The notes beneath the pieces were generated by a model. The model worked only from the letters and a program-made list of their open reading frames with translations. It had not been told where the DNA came from and did not search any database. From the NCBI GenBank assembly GCA_021413975.1, contig JAIOPJ010000036.1:1-64000 (forward strand): 64,000 nucleotides of DNA. Direction: 5' to 3'. This DNA comes from Gemmatimonadota bacterium. Its GTDB lineage: Bacteria > Gemmatimonadota > Gemmatimonadetes > Gemmatimonadales > Gemmatimonadaceae. A program made the translations under genes and the position numbers. Below, piece after piece: positions 25,364 through 34,602 of the stretch (positions are counted from its first letter, which is position 1; every line of letters begins with the position of its first letter).

Positions 25364-28027
25364 CTACTGCCGGGCCCGCGCGTCGGCCGCGAGTCCGGCC
25401 AGGAGGGCGAGCGCCTGCAATGGCGTGAGTGCGTCGGTGTCCACCGTCTTGAGACGCTCCACCAGCGGATCGGGCGCCGCGGCGGCGAAGAGACCGAACT
25501 GGTCCGCGGCAGGCTCCATGCGGCGCGCCCGCACGCCGCCGGTGCCGCGCCCGGTACCGCCGCCGGGTGCCGCCCCGGCCGTCGCACCCGCGGCGACGCT
25601 CCCGAGTGCCGGCACCAGCTGCTCGCCTTCGAGCACCTTCAGCAGGGCCCGCGCGCGCGCGATCACCGGGGCCGGCAGCCCGGCGAGACGCCCGACCTCG
25701 ATCCCGTACGAGCGGTCCGCGCCGCCGGGCCGGAGCCGGTGCACGAAGAGGATCCGCTCCCCGACCTCCTGTACCGCCACATTATAGTTGCGAACTGATA
25801 CGAATTCGTCGGCGAGCTGCGTGAGCTCATGGTAGTGCGTGGCGAAGACCGTCTTGCACCCCACCCGCTCGTGCAGGTGCTCGCTCACCGCCCATGCGAT
25901 CGAGAGACCGTCCCAGGTCGCGGTGCCGCGGCCGATCTCGTCGAGCAGCACGAGGCTCCGCGCCGTCGCGGTGTGCAGGATCGCGCTCGTCTCCGACATC
26001 TCCACCATGAACGTCGACTGCCCGCGCACGAGGTTGTCGCTCGCCCCCACCCGCGTGAACACCCGGTCCGCGATCCCCACCCGTGCCGACGCCGCCGGCA
26101 CGTAGCTCCCCATCTGCGCCATCAGCACCAGCAGACCTATTTGTCGCAAAATGGTACTTTTCCCGGCCATGTTCGGGCCGGTGAGGATGATCATCCGCGC
26201 ATCGGGCGCGAGCGTGACGTCGTTGGGGATGAACTGGTCGCGCGGCATCATCCGCTCCACCACCGGGTGCCGCCCCCGCACGATCTCGAGCGCGGGACCG
26301 TCGTCCACCACCGGCCGCACGTACCCCTCGCGCGCCGCCACCTCGGCGAGCGCCGAGAGCACGTCGAGCTGCGCGCACCGCTGGGCCACCGCCTGCAGCC
26401 GAGCGACCTGCGCGCCCACACGCCCGCGCAACGCCTCGAACAACTCGCGCTCGAGCGTCTCCATCCGCTCCGTCGCGTGCAGCACCTTCTCCTCGAACTC
26501 CTTGAGCGCCGGCGTGATGTACCGCTCCGCCCCGGTGAGCGTCTGCCGCCGCTGGTAGTCGGCCGGCACCAGGTCCTTGTTGGCGTTCGTGATCTCGATG
26601 TAATAGCCGAACACCCGGTTGTAGCCGACCTTGAGCGAGTGGATCCCGGTCCGCGCGCGCTCCTCCGCCTGCAGCGCCGCGATCGCGTCCTTGCCGCCGG
26701 TCGCGATCGCGCGCAGGTCGTCGAGCGGCGCGTCCACGCCCGGTGCGATCGTCTCGCCGTCGCCGAACGCGACCGGCGGCCGCACCACGAGCGTCGCCTG
26801 GATCTCGGCGCTCAGCTCCGACGCATCGTCCCAGCTCGTGGCGATCGCGCCGAGGCTGCCGGCGAGCGAGGTGCGTCGCACCGCCGCCGCCACCGCCGGG
26901 AGACGCGAGAGCGAGTCACCGAGCGCGCGCAGGTCGCGCGGCGTCGCGCGTCCGGCCGCCGTGCGGCCCGCCAGGCGCTCCACATCGCGCACACCGTCGA
27001 GCGCCTCGCGGAGGGCGGCGCGCGCGAGCGCATCCGTGAACAGCGCCGTCACCGCGTCGAGTCGCTCCGTGATCGTCGCCACGTCGGTGAGTGGGGCGAG
27101 GATCCAGTGCCGGAGCAGCCGGGCGCCCATCGGGGTCTGCGTGCGATCGAGCACGCCGAGCAGCGTGCCGCTCGTGTCGCTGCTCGTGCGCAGCGATTCG
27201 ACGAGTTCGAGGTTGCGTCGCGTCATCTCGTCCAGCGGCATGGTGCCGCCGGGGCGCTCCACCACCGGGCGCGCGAGATGCGGCAGGCCACCGGGCTGCA
27301 GCTCGCGCAGGTAGCGCAGCAGCGCGCCCGCCGCGCCCACCACGATCGCGTCGGCGCTCCCGATCCCGAATCCCTCCAGCGACTGCACGCCGAACTGCGC
27401 GGCCAGCGCATCCTCGGCCAGTGCGGGTTCGAACTCCCATCCCTCGCGCGGCGTCAGCAGCGCGCCCGTCGTCGCGGCGAGGCCCTCGGCCACCGATTCG
27501 GCGGCGGTCAGCACCTCGCGTGGCGCGAGGCGCGCGAGCACCGCGTCGGCATCGGCGGTGGCGCAGCGGATCAGTCGCAGCTCGCCCGTCGAGAGATCGG
27601 CCGCCGCGATCCCGACCTCGTCCCCCAGCGCCTGCACCGCGCAGAGGAAGTTGTTGCGCGTGACGTCGAGCAGGTCGTCGCTGAAGGCCGCGCCGGGCGT
27701 GATCGTCTCCACCACCGCGCGCTTCACGATCCCCTTCGCGAGCTTCGGGTCCTCGATCTGCTCGCAGATCGCGACACGGAATCCCTGCTGCACCAACCGG
27801 CGCAGGTACTCCGACGCCGCCTTCACCGGGATCCCGGCGAGCGGCACCTCGGCGGCGCCCCCGTTGTTGCGCGACGTGAGCGTGAGGTCGAGCGCGCGCG
27901 ACGCCGTCTCGGCATCCTCGTAGAACATCTCGTAGAAGTCGCCCATCCGGAAGAACAGGATCGCGTTCGGATGCCGCGCCTTGATCTCCCGGTACTGCGT
28001 CATGAGCGGCGTCGCGCCGGCACTCAC
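25364..28027 (-). CDS. mutS: DNA mismatch repair protein MutS
   Basis: 887 aa from GTG 28027 (GTGA overlap with the SPOR gene). Mismatch-contacting F-Y-E lies in RMGDFYEMF (about residues 31-33). Connector, lever and clamp domains follow, then the ABC ATPase: Walker A GPNMAGKST, STFMVEMSE, LVLLDEIGRGTATWDG, FATHYHEL. The C-terminal tail ends with a HTH-like LTPLQALALLAGL. It recognises mispairs and recruits MutL. Upstream in-frame codons lie within the SPOR gene and are not used. Confidence 0.96.
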   Translation of the reverse strand: MSAGATPLMTQYREIKARHPNAILFFRMGDFYEMFYEDAETASRALDLTLTSRNNGGAAEVPLAGIPVKAASEYLRRLVQQGFRVAICEQIEDPKLAKGIVKRAVVETITPGAAFSDDLLDVTRNNFLCAVQALGDEVGIAAADLSTGELRLIRCATADADAVLARLAPREVLTAAESVAEGLAATTGALLTPREGWEFEPALAEDALAAQFGVQSLEGFGIGSADAIVVGAAGALLRYLRELQPGGLPHLARPVVERPGGTMPLDEMTRRNLELVESLRTSSDTSGTLLGVLDRTQTPMGARLLRHWILAPLTDVATITERLDAVTALFTDALARAALREALDGVRDVERLAGRTAAGRATPRDLRALGDSLSRLPAVAAAVRRTSLAGSLGAIATSWDDASELSAEIQATLVVRPPVAFGDGETIAPGVDAPLDDLRAIATGGKDAIAALQAEERARTGIHSLKVGYNRVFGYYIEITNANKDLVPADYQRRQTLTGAERYITPALKEFEEKVLHATERMETLERELFEALRGRVGAQVARLQAVAQRCAQLDVLSALAEVAAREGYVRPVVDDGPALEIVRGRHPVVERMMPRDQFIPNDVTLAPDARMIILTGPNMAGKSTILRQIGLLVLMAQMGSYVPAASARVGIADRVFTRVGASDNLVRGQSTFMVEMSETSAILHTATARSLVLLDEIGRGTATWDGLSIAWAVSEHLHERVGCKTVFATHYHELTQLADEFVSVRNYNVAVQEVGERILFVHRLRPGGADRSYGIEVGRLAGLPAPVIARARALLKVLEGEQLVPALGSVAAGATAGAAPGGGTGRGTGGVRARRMEPAADQFGLFAAAAPDPLVERLKTVDTDALTPLQALALLAGLAADARARQ

Positions 28028-29013
28028 CCGCGGGGGACCTCGACCAGGAAGGCCGCGGCCTTCTCCTTCGTCTTGTAGCGCTCGAGCGCCGAGGTCGCGG
28101 CCGCGCGCGTGGGGAAACGGCCGAAGCGCACACGGTAGGGAGCGGCACTGCCATCCACCCGGGCATCGTAGCCGCGGTCGCGCAGTCGCTTCACCATCGT
28201 CGTGGCTTCGGTGCTCGTGCTCACGGCCGCGACCTGCACCGACCACATCGGCGCACCGGGAGGCGCGGTCGACGGCGCGGTGGGTGTCGTGGCGGGCTTC
28301 GTGGCGGGAGCGGCAGCGGGGGCAGCGGCCGCTGGCGCCCTGCTCGGCGGTGGCGCCGTGGCCGCGACCGGCACCGTCTCGACCACACCGGGCTCGGGAC
28401 AGCCGCGGATCAGATACTCGTACTGATTCTCCATCTCCAGCTGCCCCGCGCGCACGAGCGCGCGACCGGTGCGGAGTACGCTGCATCCGTTCGTCCGATC
28501 CCCGCGCTCGAGCAGCAGTCGGCCATGCCAGAGCGCGCCTTCCGCTCGCGCATCGCTCTCCGGCGCTTCCCGCGCGAGCCGCTCGAGGTACCGCACCGCT
28601 TCGTCGCGATCCCCGCGCGCCGCCTCGCCCTGCGCCAGACGCAGCATCGCGTCCCCCGCGCGCGACGAGCGATCGTGCTCCAGCATGATCCGCAGATAGT
28701 CCCGCTGTGCGCCTTCCCAGGACTCGGCGAGCATCGCGCGCCAGAACAACGCTTCCGCTTCGTCGGGCGACCGCGGTTCGGCGGCGTTCAGCATCGAGTC
28801 CACGAGCGCGCGTCCTTCGGCGCCCTGTCCGTCGTTCACCAGGCGCTGGGCGCGACGGTAGATCGCCTGCAATGAGTCGGCGTGCGTCGCCCGCGGACTC
28901 GCTTGCGCCATCGCCGGCCGCGCGGCCGCCGCGAGCGATGCGACGGTCAGCACCAGGATCGCGACGAGCGTTCCCCGCGCCGCGCGCCGGTGCGAGCCGG
29001 TGTCCTTCATCAT
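28024..29013 (-). CDS. Exported TPR-like and SPOR-domain protein
   Basis: 329 aa from ATG 29013 (TGATG overlap with holA). Signal peptide VAILVLTVASLAAAARPAMA, a helical TPR-like region (RAQRLVNDGQGAEGRALVD...RYLERLAREAPES), an Ala/Pro/Thr-rich linker, then a C-terminal SPOR domain (WSVQVAAVSTSTEATTMVKRL...YRVRFGRFPTRAAATSALERY). SPOR domains bind denuded glycan strands at septa, suggesting a periplasmic cell-wall or division role. Its location between holA and mutS looks incidental but is translationally coupled. Confidence 0.85.
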   Translation of the reverse strand: MMKDTGSHRRAARGTLVAILVLTVASLAAAARPAMAQASPRATHADSLQAIYRRAQRLVNDGQGAEGRALVDSMLNAAEPRSPDEAEALFWRAMLAESWEGAQRDYLRIMLEHDRSSRAGDAMLRLAQGEAARGDRDEAVRYLERLAREAPESDARAEGALWHGRLLLERGDRTNGCSVLRTGRALVRAGQLEMENQYEYLIRGCPEPGVVETVPVAATAPPPSRAPAAAAPAAAPATKPATTPTAPSTAPPGAPMWSVQVAAVSTSTEATTMVKRLRDRGYDARVDGSAAPYRVRFGRFPTRAAATSALERYKTKEKAAAFLVEVPRG

Positions 29014-30071
29014 CACGCGGCCCTCCGCCGCGGGACGGCCGGCGTGATCGCCAACAGCAACGATGTCACGATCTGCTCCTCGCTCGAGACCTTGGTGTCC
29101 TTCAGCGCGCGATCCGCAGCCAGCAGGTGCGGCAGCGCGTGATCCACGTCCGCGTTGGTCCACTTCGGGACCGCCCGCGCCCAGCACTTCACCGCGTCCC
29201 CCCACGAGCGACCGGTGTACGCGCTCCCGCCCTCCTTGAGCAGCGAGAAGAACTCGCTCTCGAGCCGCGACGCGCTCAGGCCGCGCGCGCGGGCCGCCAC
29301 GCCCCACCCGATCGCGAGTGTCTGTGCCGCGAGCGCGAGCACGAGCACCACCCCCGACATCTTCGGCTGCGCGAGCACTTCCTCCACGAGCGCGATCGCC
29401 TTGGTCGTCTCGCGTGCCGCCGCGAGATCGAGCAGGTCGGCGAGCGTGTGTCCGGGACGCACGCCGGTGACCGCCTCGACGGCCGCCGCCGTGATCGTCC
29501 CGCCGTTGCTGAACGCGGCGAGCTTCTGCAGCTCCCCGCTCAGCAGGGCGAGGTCATTGCCGCCGTAGCTCGAGAGGAGCGCGGCCGCGTCGGGGGCGAT
29601 TGGGGTCCCGCACGCGGTCTGCGCCTGATGCCCGATCCATTGCAGCAGCTCGTCGTCGGTGAGCGCCCGGAACTCCACCGCGCTCGACGACCGGATGAGG
29701 TCGGCGTCGGCCTTGGTGCCCGACGGCAGCACGAGCACAAGGCAGGTGTCCGCGGCCGGCGAATCGAGATAGCGCGCGAGGCGCTCGCGCACGGGCTTCT
29801 TGAGGGCGTCGGGATCGCGCAGGACCACCACCCGCCGCTCGGCGAGCATCGGCAGCGCCTCGAGGGCGCCCGAGAGTCGGGCCCCGTCGCATTCCGTGCC
29901 GCGGAGCAGCTCGAGATTGAAGTCCCGCGTGGAGGGGTCGGTCGCGCGCGCGATCAGCGCGCGCACCTTCTCCTCCTTCAGGAAGTCATCCGTGCCGTGG
30001 AACAGGTAGACGGGGTCCAGGCGCGCGCTGTCGAGCGCGGACTTGAACGCCTTCATCGTCACGGGAGCCAT
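29013..30071 (-). CDS. holA: DNA polymerase III delta subunit
   Basis: 352 aa from ATG 30071; ATG 30056 (MKAFKSAL) is an alternative. PVYLFHGTDDFLKEEKVRALI is the N-terminal HolA hallmark, followed by an AAA+-like fold without a functional Walker A and the C-terminal collar domain (WGDAVKCWARAVPKWTNADVDHALPHLLAADRALK). It opens the beta clamp encoded by dnaN in this window. Its 5' end is overlapped out of frame by the zinc-finger gene. Confidence 0.88.
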   Translation of the reverse strand: MAPVTMKAFKSALDSARLDPVYLFHGTDDFLKEEKVRALIARATDPSTRDFNLELLRGTECDGARLSGALEALPMLAERRVVVLRDPDALKKPVRERLARYLDSPAADTCLVLVLPSGTKADADLIRSSSAVEFRALTDDELLQWIGHQAQTACGTPIAPDAAALLSSYGGNDLALLSGELQKLAAFSNGGTITAAAVEAVTGVRPGHTLADLLDLAAARETTKAIALVEEVLAQPKMSGVVLVLALAAQTLAIGWGVAARARGLSASRLESEFFSLLKEGGSAYTGRSWGDAVKCWARAVPKWTNADVDHALPHLLAADRALKDTKVSSEEQIVTSLLLAITPAVPRRRAA

Positions 30072-30384
30072 AGACGCGCAATATAGCCGCGCCCGTTCCC
30101 GCCGTCTCTGCGGCGGGCCGCGACGCGGGTAGTGTCGCGGCTGGTGTCGCGGCTGGTGTCGCGGGTCGCGCCGCGAGCCGCGCGTTGAGCCTGCGCCGGA
30201 ACCCCGGCGACGGGCGGACCGGCGCGAGGTGACGCGCGAGCAGGAGACCGGCACGCACCAGGCGGTCATACTCGCCGCAGGCGCGACAGCCGTCAGCATG
30301 GTCTCGCATCGTCGCGGTGAATGACGGCCCGTGGTGAGCGTCGAGCCACGCGAGATGCTGGGAACGGAACTCGGAGCAGCGCAT
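29986..30384 (-). CDS. Small zinc-finger anti-sigma-factor-like protein
   Basis: 132 aa. The N-terminal half has the anti-sigma zinc signature H-x3-C-x2-C (RDHADGCRACGEY) with an upstream helical ECF-binding-like region and RAGLLLARHL after it. The C-terminal ~45 residues are Ala/Pro/Arg-rich and the last ~29 codons overlap holA in another frame, so the tail may not be conserved. It follows the ECF sigma gene on the same strand after 135 nt, the usual sigma/anti-sigma order. No membrane segment is seen, so it would be a soluble anti-sigma factor. Confidence 0.65.
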   Translation of the reverse strand: MRCSEFRSQHLAWLDAHHGPSFTATMRDHADGCRACGEYDRLVRAGLLLARHLAPVRPSPGFRRRLNARLAARPATPAATPAATLPASRPAAETAGTGAAILRVYGSRDDEGVQVRARQRAPGPRLPVPRHG

Positions 30385-30519
30385 CGGATTGGGGTGGGGG
30401 AATCCCGCGACCGATCTGGGAACACCGGGAACGACGAAACGCCCCCCCGATACCCCGGGAGGACGTTCCGCGTTCCGGCCTGCAGCCCTACGGAGGTCCC
30501 ACCCCCCTTCACGAGACTG

Positions 30520-31158
30520 CTACTGCAGGGCCGGTTCGATGATCTCGGCGAACGAACTCCGCGCCCGGTTCAGGCGCGACTTCACGGTGCCGAGGTTGCA
30601 ATGCGTGATCTCGGCGATCTCCTCGTACGAGCGCCCCTCGAGCTCGCGGAGCACGAACACCTCGCGGTGATGCATCGGCAGCTTGGCCACCGTCTGCTCG
30701 ACCAGCGACCGGACGTGGCGCTTGCGGAAGAGATCGTCGGGACGTGACGCCGTGTCCTCGAACTCGAGCGGCCGCTCCTCGTCGTCCCACCCGGACGTCA
30801 TCGTCTGGAAGAGCACGATCGGGTTGCGCGACCGGTTGCGCAGCTCGTTCTTCGCGAGGTTCGACGCGATCGTGTAGATCCAGGTCGAGAACTTCTTCGA
30901 CTGGTCGAAACGCGCGAGGTGGCGGTGCACCCGGATGAAGACCTCCTGAACGAGGTCCTCCGCGCGCTCACGGTCGCCGACGGTGCGATAGATGAAGTTC
31001 AGCAGGCGCGTCTGGTACCGGTCAACGATCGCATCGAACGCCCTCGACTGACCGGCAATGTATTCAGTCACCAAGGCGCCATCATCGAGCGTCTTGAGGT
31101 CGTTCAGCGTCCGGTACTGTAGCTTCTTCGCGCCCGACTTCAATGCGGCGGTCCCCAT
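30520..31158 (-). CDS. ECF (RpoE-like) RNA polymerase sigma factor
   Basis: 212 aa. Sigma region 2 (FDAIVDRYQTRLLNFIYRTVGDRERAEDLVQEVFIRVHRHLARFD, KKFSTWIYTIASNLAKNELR) and region 4 (LPMHHREVFVLRELEGRSYEEIAEI...NLGTVKSRLNRAR) are complete. An acidic linker (DDEERPLEFED) separates them. It directs RNA polymerase to stress or envelope promoters, with the downstream zinc-finger protein as the likely anti-sigma. A sigma54-like promoter lies about 50-70 bp upstream. Confidence 0.95.
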   Translation of the reverse strand: MGTAALKSGAKKLQYRTLNDLKTLDDGALVTEYIAGQSRAFDAIVDRYQTRLLNFIYRTVGDRERAEDLVQEVFIRVHRHLARFDQSKKFSTWIYTIASNLAKNELRNRSRNPIVLFQTMTSGWDDEERPLEFEDTASRPDDLFRKRHVRSLVEQTVAKLPMHHREVFVLRELEGRSYEEIAEITHCNLGTVKSRLNRARSSFAEIIEPALQ

Positions 31159-31208
31159 GAGCTCCTCCGTCTACGTGGAGTTCGGTGGCCATTCCCCGAT
31201 TGATATTG

Positions 31209-31226
31209 AAGCAGGGGCTGTGCCAG
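31209..31226 (-). promoter_or_regulatory. Sigma54 (-24/-12)-like promoter upstream of the ECF sigma gene
   Basis: The minus strand reads CTGGCACAGCCCCTGCTT: GG and GC are separated by exactly 10 nt, matching TGGCAC-N5-TGCT. Transcription would start about 40 nt before the ATG. RpoN dependence is inferred. Confidence 0.5.
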
Positions 31227-31345
31227 CTCATGAGTCGCGCTAAGTCCATGCAGAACAACGGGTTAATCTTCTCCTAATCTGCCTTTGTGTCCCTGTTTTC
31301 GGAGATTCGCGTCCCAATAATAGGACGCCGCGGCTCCCGTCCTCG

Positions 31346-31894
31346 TCAGGTGCGAAAGCCCGCTGCGTACAGGATCCCGATGATTGTCTTCGCGTCCGAG
31401 ATCTCGCCCGACTCCACCTTCCGCAACACCTCCGCGAGCGGGAGCGCCACCACTTCTATGAACTCGTCGGCCTCGGGCCGCGACTCCCCGCGCGTGAGGC
31501 CGGTCGCCAGGAAGATGTGGATCTTCTCGTCCGTGAATCCCGGCGTGGTCCACATGGTCGTGAGCGGCGTGATCGCCGCGGCCGTGCAGCCGGTCTCCTC
31601 GAGCAGCTCCCGGTGCGCACACACGAGCGGCGCCTCGCCCGGCTCGAGCCGTCCGGCGGGGATCTCCCAGAGCTTTCCGCCGGTCGCATAGCGGTACTGA
31701 TGGATCATCAGCACCTGCGGATCGTCGCCGGCCGGATCGTTCAGGAAGGGCACGATCGCCGCCGCGCCGGGATGGTGGATCAGCACCTGCTCACCGATCG
31801 TGCCGTCCGGGTACCGTACGCGATCCAGCTGCGCATCGAGGAACTTGTTCTGCCAGATGCGCGTGCCGTCCACGCGCCCGATCGGCTCGCTCAT
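31346..31894 (-). CDS. NUDIX hydrolase, ADP-ribose pyrophosphatase-like
   Basis: 182 aa. The Nudix box is intact in GRLEPGEAPLVCAHRELLEETGC (GX5EX7REXXEEXG), preceded by QVLMIHQYRYATGGKLWEIPAG as in ADP-ribose/GDP-mannose pyrophosphatases. It would hydrolyse nucleoside diphosphate sugars. It overlaps the M16 gene upstream by ATGA, so it is the last gene of the M16-M16-NUDIX operon. The 187-bp gap to the ECF sigma gene contains the sigma54-like site. Confidence 0.92.
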   Translation of the reverse strand: MSEPIGRVDGTRIWQNKFLDAQLDRVRYPDGTIGEQVLIHHPGAAAIVPFLNDPAGDDPQVLMIHQYRYATGGKLWEIPAGRLEPGEAPLVCAHRELLEETGCTAAAITPLTTMWTTPGFTDEKIHIFLATGLTRGESRPEADEFIEVVALPLAEVLRKVESGEISDAKTIIGILYAAGFRT

Positions 31895-33279
31895 CGTGCC
31901 ACCTCCGCCGGGTCATCGTCGCTCGCGTGCCGTTCCACCGCGCCGAGCCCGAGCGCGGCGAGCGGTGCCTCGATCACGCCGGCATCACCCACCGCCAGCA
32001 CCATCAACCGGTCGGGATCGAGGTGCGTTCGTGCGGCCGCATGTACCGCGGTCGGCGTGATCGCGCGGATCCGGTCACGGTACCGCGCGAACCAGTCGTC
32101 GGGCAGGCCGAACATCGTGGCGCCGGCGAGCGCCCCCGCCACGGCGGAGGTGCTCTCGTACCGGATCGGGAACACGCCGGCGAGGTAGTCGGTCGCGAGC
32201 GCGACCTCCGCCGGCTCCGGCGGCGCTGCGCGCAGTCCGTCGATCTCGCGCATGATCTCCTCCACCGCGCGCGCCGTCACCTCGCTCTTCACGGCCGTGC
32301 TCACCACGAACGGCCCTGCCCCGCGCCGCCAGTCGAAGCCCGACGATGCCCCGTAGGTGAAGGCGTGCTTCTCCCGCAGGTTGAGATTGATGCGCGACGA
32401 GAACAGCCCGCCGAGGATCGCGTTCATCACGACGATCGCGAGGTAGTCCGGGTGCGAACGTGGGACCCCCACATGCCCCACGCGCAGCTCCGACTGCGGG
32501 GCATCCTCCTTCTCCACGATCACGACTCGCCTGCGGACGGCGCCTGGCGAGGCCTCCACCGGCGCGGCAGCGCGCGCGCCCGTCACCCAACTCCCGAACT
32601 GCGCTTCCGCGAGCAGCCGCGCCTGGTCGGCCGTGATGTCGCCGACGAGGAGCAGTGTCGTCGTGCGCGGACCGTAGTGGTCGGCATAGAACACGCGGAC
32701 CGCCTCGGCGTCGAGCGCGGCGACGCTCCGCGGCGTCCCCGAGGCGGAGCGCGCATAGCGGTCCGTCGGTGGATACAGGAAGCCCGCGAACCGCTCGTCG
32801 GCGAGACCGCGCGGCTCGGCGAGCTGTTGCGCGAGTTCGGCCAGCCGCTCGTCACGGCGACGTGCGACGTCGGCCGGCGGGAAGGTCGCGCCGCGCAGCA
32901 CGGTGGCGAAGAGCGCGAAGGCCGCGTCGAGCCTCGAGCGCGTCACGGTGAGCCGTGCGACGCTCGAATCCCAGTCGGCCGAGGCGTCGAACGCGGTGCC
33001 CAGGCGCTCGAACCGCGCCGTGATCTCGGCGCCGTCGAGGTCGCCCGCACCTTCGGCGAGCGTCCGCGTCACGAGCGACGCCACGCCCTCGAGTCCGGAT
33101 GCCTCGCTCGCCGCCCCGGCATCGATCAGTGCGAGCACCGTCACGAGCGGAAGCCTCGGCATCGGCGCGACCACCACCCGCATGCCGTTCGCCAGCGCGA
33201 AGCGGTGCACCGCGGGGAACTCGTACGCGCGCGGCACGCCGGCGATCGGGCGTGGCGGCAATCCCGCGGTCCCGGTCAC
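31891..33279 (-). CDS. M16 peptidase homologue, non-catalytic, no signal peptide
   Basis: 462 aa. M16 fold with the zinc site degenerated (LEGVASLVTRTLAEG in place of HxxEH). It keeps the C-domain clamp GGLFSSRINLNLREKHAFTYG. No signal peptide is seen, so it is likely cytosolic, in contrast with the exported pair at 17.2-20 kb. It overlaps both the catalytic M16 gene upstream and the NUDIX gene downstream by 4 nt. Confidence 0.9.
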   Translation of the reverse strand: MTGTAGLPPRPIAGVPRAYEFPAVHRFALANGMRVVVAPMPRLPLVTVLALIDAGAASEASGLEGVASLVTRTLAEGAGDLDGAEITARFERLGTAFDASADWDSSVARLTVTRSRLDAAFALFATVLRGATFPPADVARRRDERLAELAQQLAEPRGLADERFAGFLYPPTDRYARSASGTPRSVAALDAEAVRVFYADHYGPRTTTLLLVGDITADQARLLAEAQFGSWVTGARAAAPVEASPGAVRRRVVIVEKEDAPQSELRVGHVGVPRSHPDYLAIVVMNAILGGLFSSRINLNLREKHAFTYGASSGFDWRRGAGPFVVSTAVKSEVTARAVEEIMREIDGLRAAPPEPAEVALATDYLAGVFPIRYESTSAVAGALAGATMFGLPDDWFARYRDRIRAITPTAVHAAARTHLDPDRLMVLAVGDAGVIEAPLAALGLGAVERHASDDDPAEVAR

Positions 33280-34556
33280 TCGGCCTCCTGGGCAGCGTTC
33301 GGTACGTAGAGCAGCGACGCGCGGTTCCCGGCACCGAGCCGCGCGCGGGCGAACGCGTTCATCGCCTCGACGGTCACCGCGGCATGACGCGCCGGTTCCT
33401 CGTTCACGAGCGATGGGTCTCCTTTATAAGTAGCGAATTGCGACAATTTATCGGCCCGCGCGCCGGCCGACTGCAGTCCGGCGATCCACGACGTCTCCAG
33501 GAGGGCGAGCGCCCGCTCACGCTCCTCGGCCGTCACGCCGTCCGTGATCAGGCGGTCCACCTCGGCCGCCACTTCGGTCTCCAGCCGTTCCGCGCTCACG
33601 CCCGGCCGCGCCGTCACGTCGCAGATCAGGAGGTCGCTGCCCTTCGAGAGATCGAAGGTGTACGCGCCGGCATCGGACGCGATCTGCAGTTCGCGCACGA
33701 GGCGCTTCGGGAGTCGGCTCCCTTCACCGAGGCCGAGCACCGCGCCGAGCATGCTCGCCGCGTACCAGTCCCCGTCGCCGGCCGGCGGCACGCGGAACGC
33801 GAGGAAGAGCCGCGGCGCGACCACCGCATCCGGCACCACCTCGCGACGCCAGCCGCCGAAGGTCGGGGGCACGGACATGTCGGCCAGCGGCGGGCGGCCG
33901 TTCCCGCGGGGGATCGCGCCGAAGTGGCGTTCGACCATCGTGCGCGCGATCGGCGCGTCGAAATCGCCGGCGATCGTCAGCACGGCATTGTCGGGCGTGT
34001 AGTACGTGCGGAAGAACTCGGCCACATCCTCGAGACTCGCTTCGCTCAGGTCCTCCATGGAGCCGATCAGCGAATGGTGGAACGGATGGTCGCCCGGGAA
34101 GCAGAGCGCGGGCAGCCGTTCCCACCAGGTGCCGTAGGGCTGGTTGTCCACCGACCAGCGCCGTTCGTTCTTCACGACGTCGCGCTGGGTGTCGAGCTTC
34201 TCCTGTGTCATCGCCGGCAGCAACCGCGCCATGCGGTCGGCCTCGAGCCAGAGCGCGATCTCCAGCTGATGCGACGGCATGGTCTCGAAGTAGTTGGTCC
34301 GGTCGAGCCAGGTCGAACCGTTGAGCGTGCCGCCCGCGCGTTGCACGAGCTCGAAGTGCTCGTTGGCGCCGACCTGCTCGCTCCCCTGGAAGAGCATGTG
34401 CTCGAAGAGGTGCGCGAAACCGGTGCGTCCGGCGCGTTCGTTCGCCGAGCCCACATGGTACCACAGGTTCACCGCCACGATCGGCGTCGCCGGATCCTGC
34501 GACAGCACCACGCGCAGGCCGTTCGACAGGGTGTACGTCTCTACGGGGATCCGCAT
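33276..34556 (-). CDS. M16 zinc metallopeptidase, catalytic, cytosolic type
   Basis: 426 aa from ATG 34556 (MRIPVETYTLSNGLRVVLS). Active HLFEH in GFAHLFEHMLFQGSEQ and the distal Glu in DTQRDVVKNERRW. There is no signal peptide: the chosen start begins directly with the M16 domain. It pairs with the inactive homologue downstream. Longer in-frame upstream extensions overlap the YdcF gene and look non-coding. Confidence 0.92.
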   Translation of the reverse strand: MRIPVETYTLSNGLRVVLSQDPATPIVAVNLWYHVGSANERAGRTGFAHLFEHMLFQGSEQVGANEHFELVQRAGGTLNGSTWLDRTNYFETMPSHQLEIALWLEADRMARLLPAMTQEKLDTQRDVVKNERRWSVDNQPYGTWWERLPALCFPGDHPFHHSLIGSMEDLSEASLEDVAEFFRTYYTPDNAVLTIAGDFDAPIARTMVERHFGAIPRGNGRPPLADMSVPPTFGGWRREVVPDAVVAPRLFLAFRVPPAGDGDWYAASMLGAVLGLGEGSRLPKRLVRELQIASDAGAYTFDLSKGSDLLICDVTARPGVSAERLETEVAAEVDRLITDGVTAEERERALALLETSWIAGLQSAGARADKLSQFATYKGDPSLVNEEPARHAAVTVEAMNAFARARLGAGNRASLLYVPNAAQEAE

Positions 34557-34602
34557 CTCGCTCCTGTATTCCTTGGGGCGCCGTGCGCGCACGGCGCCAT
34601 GA

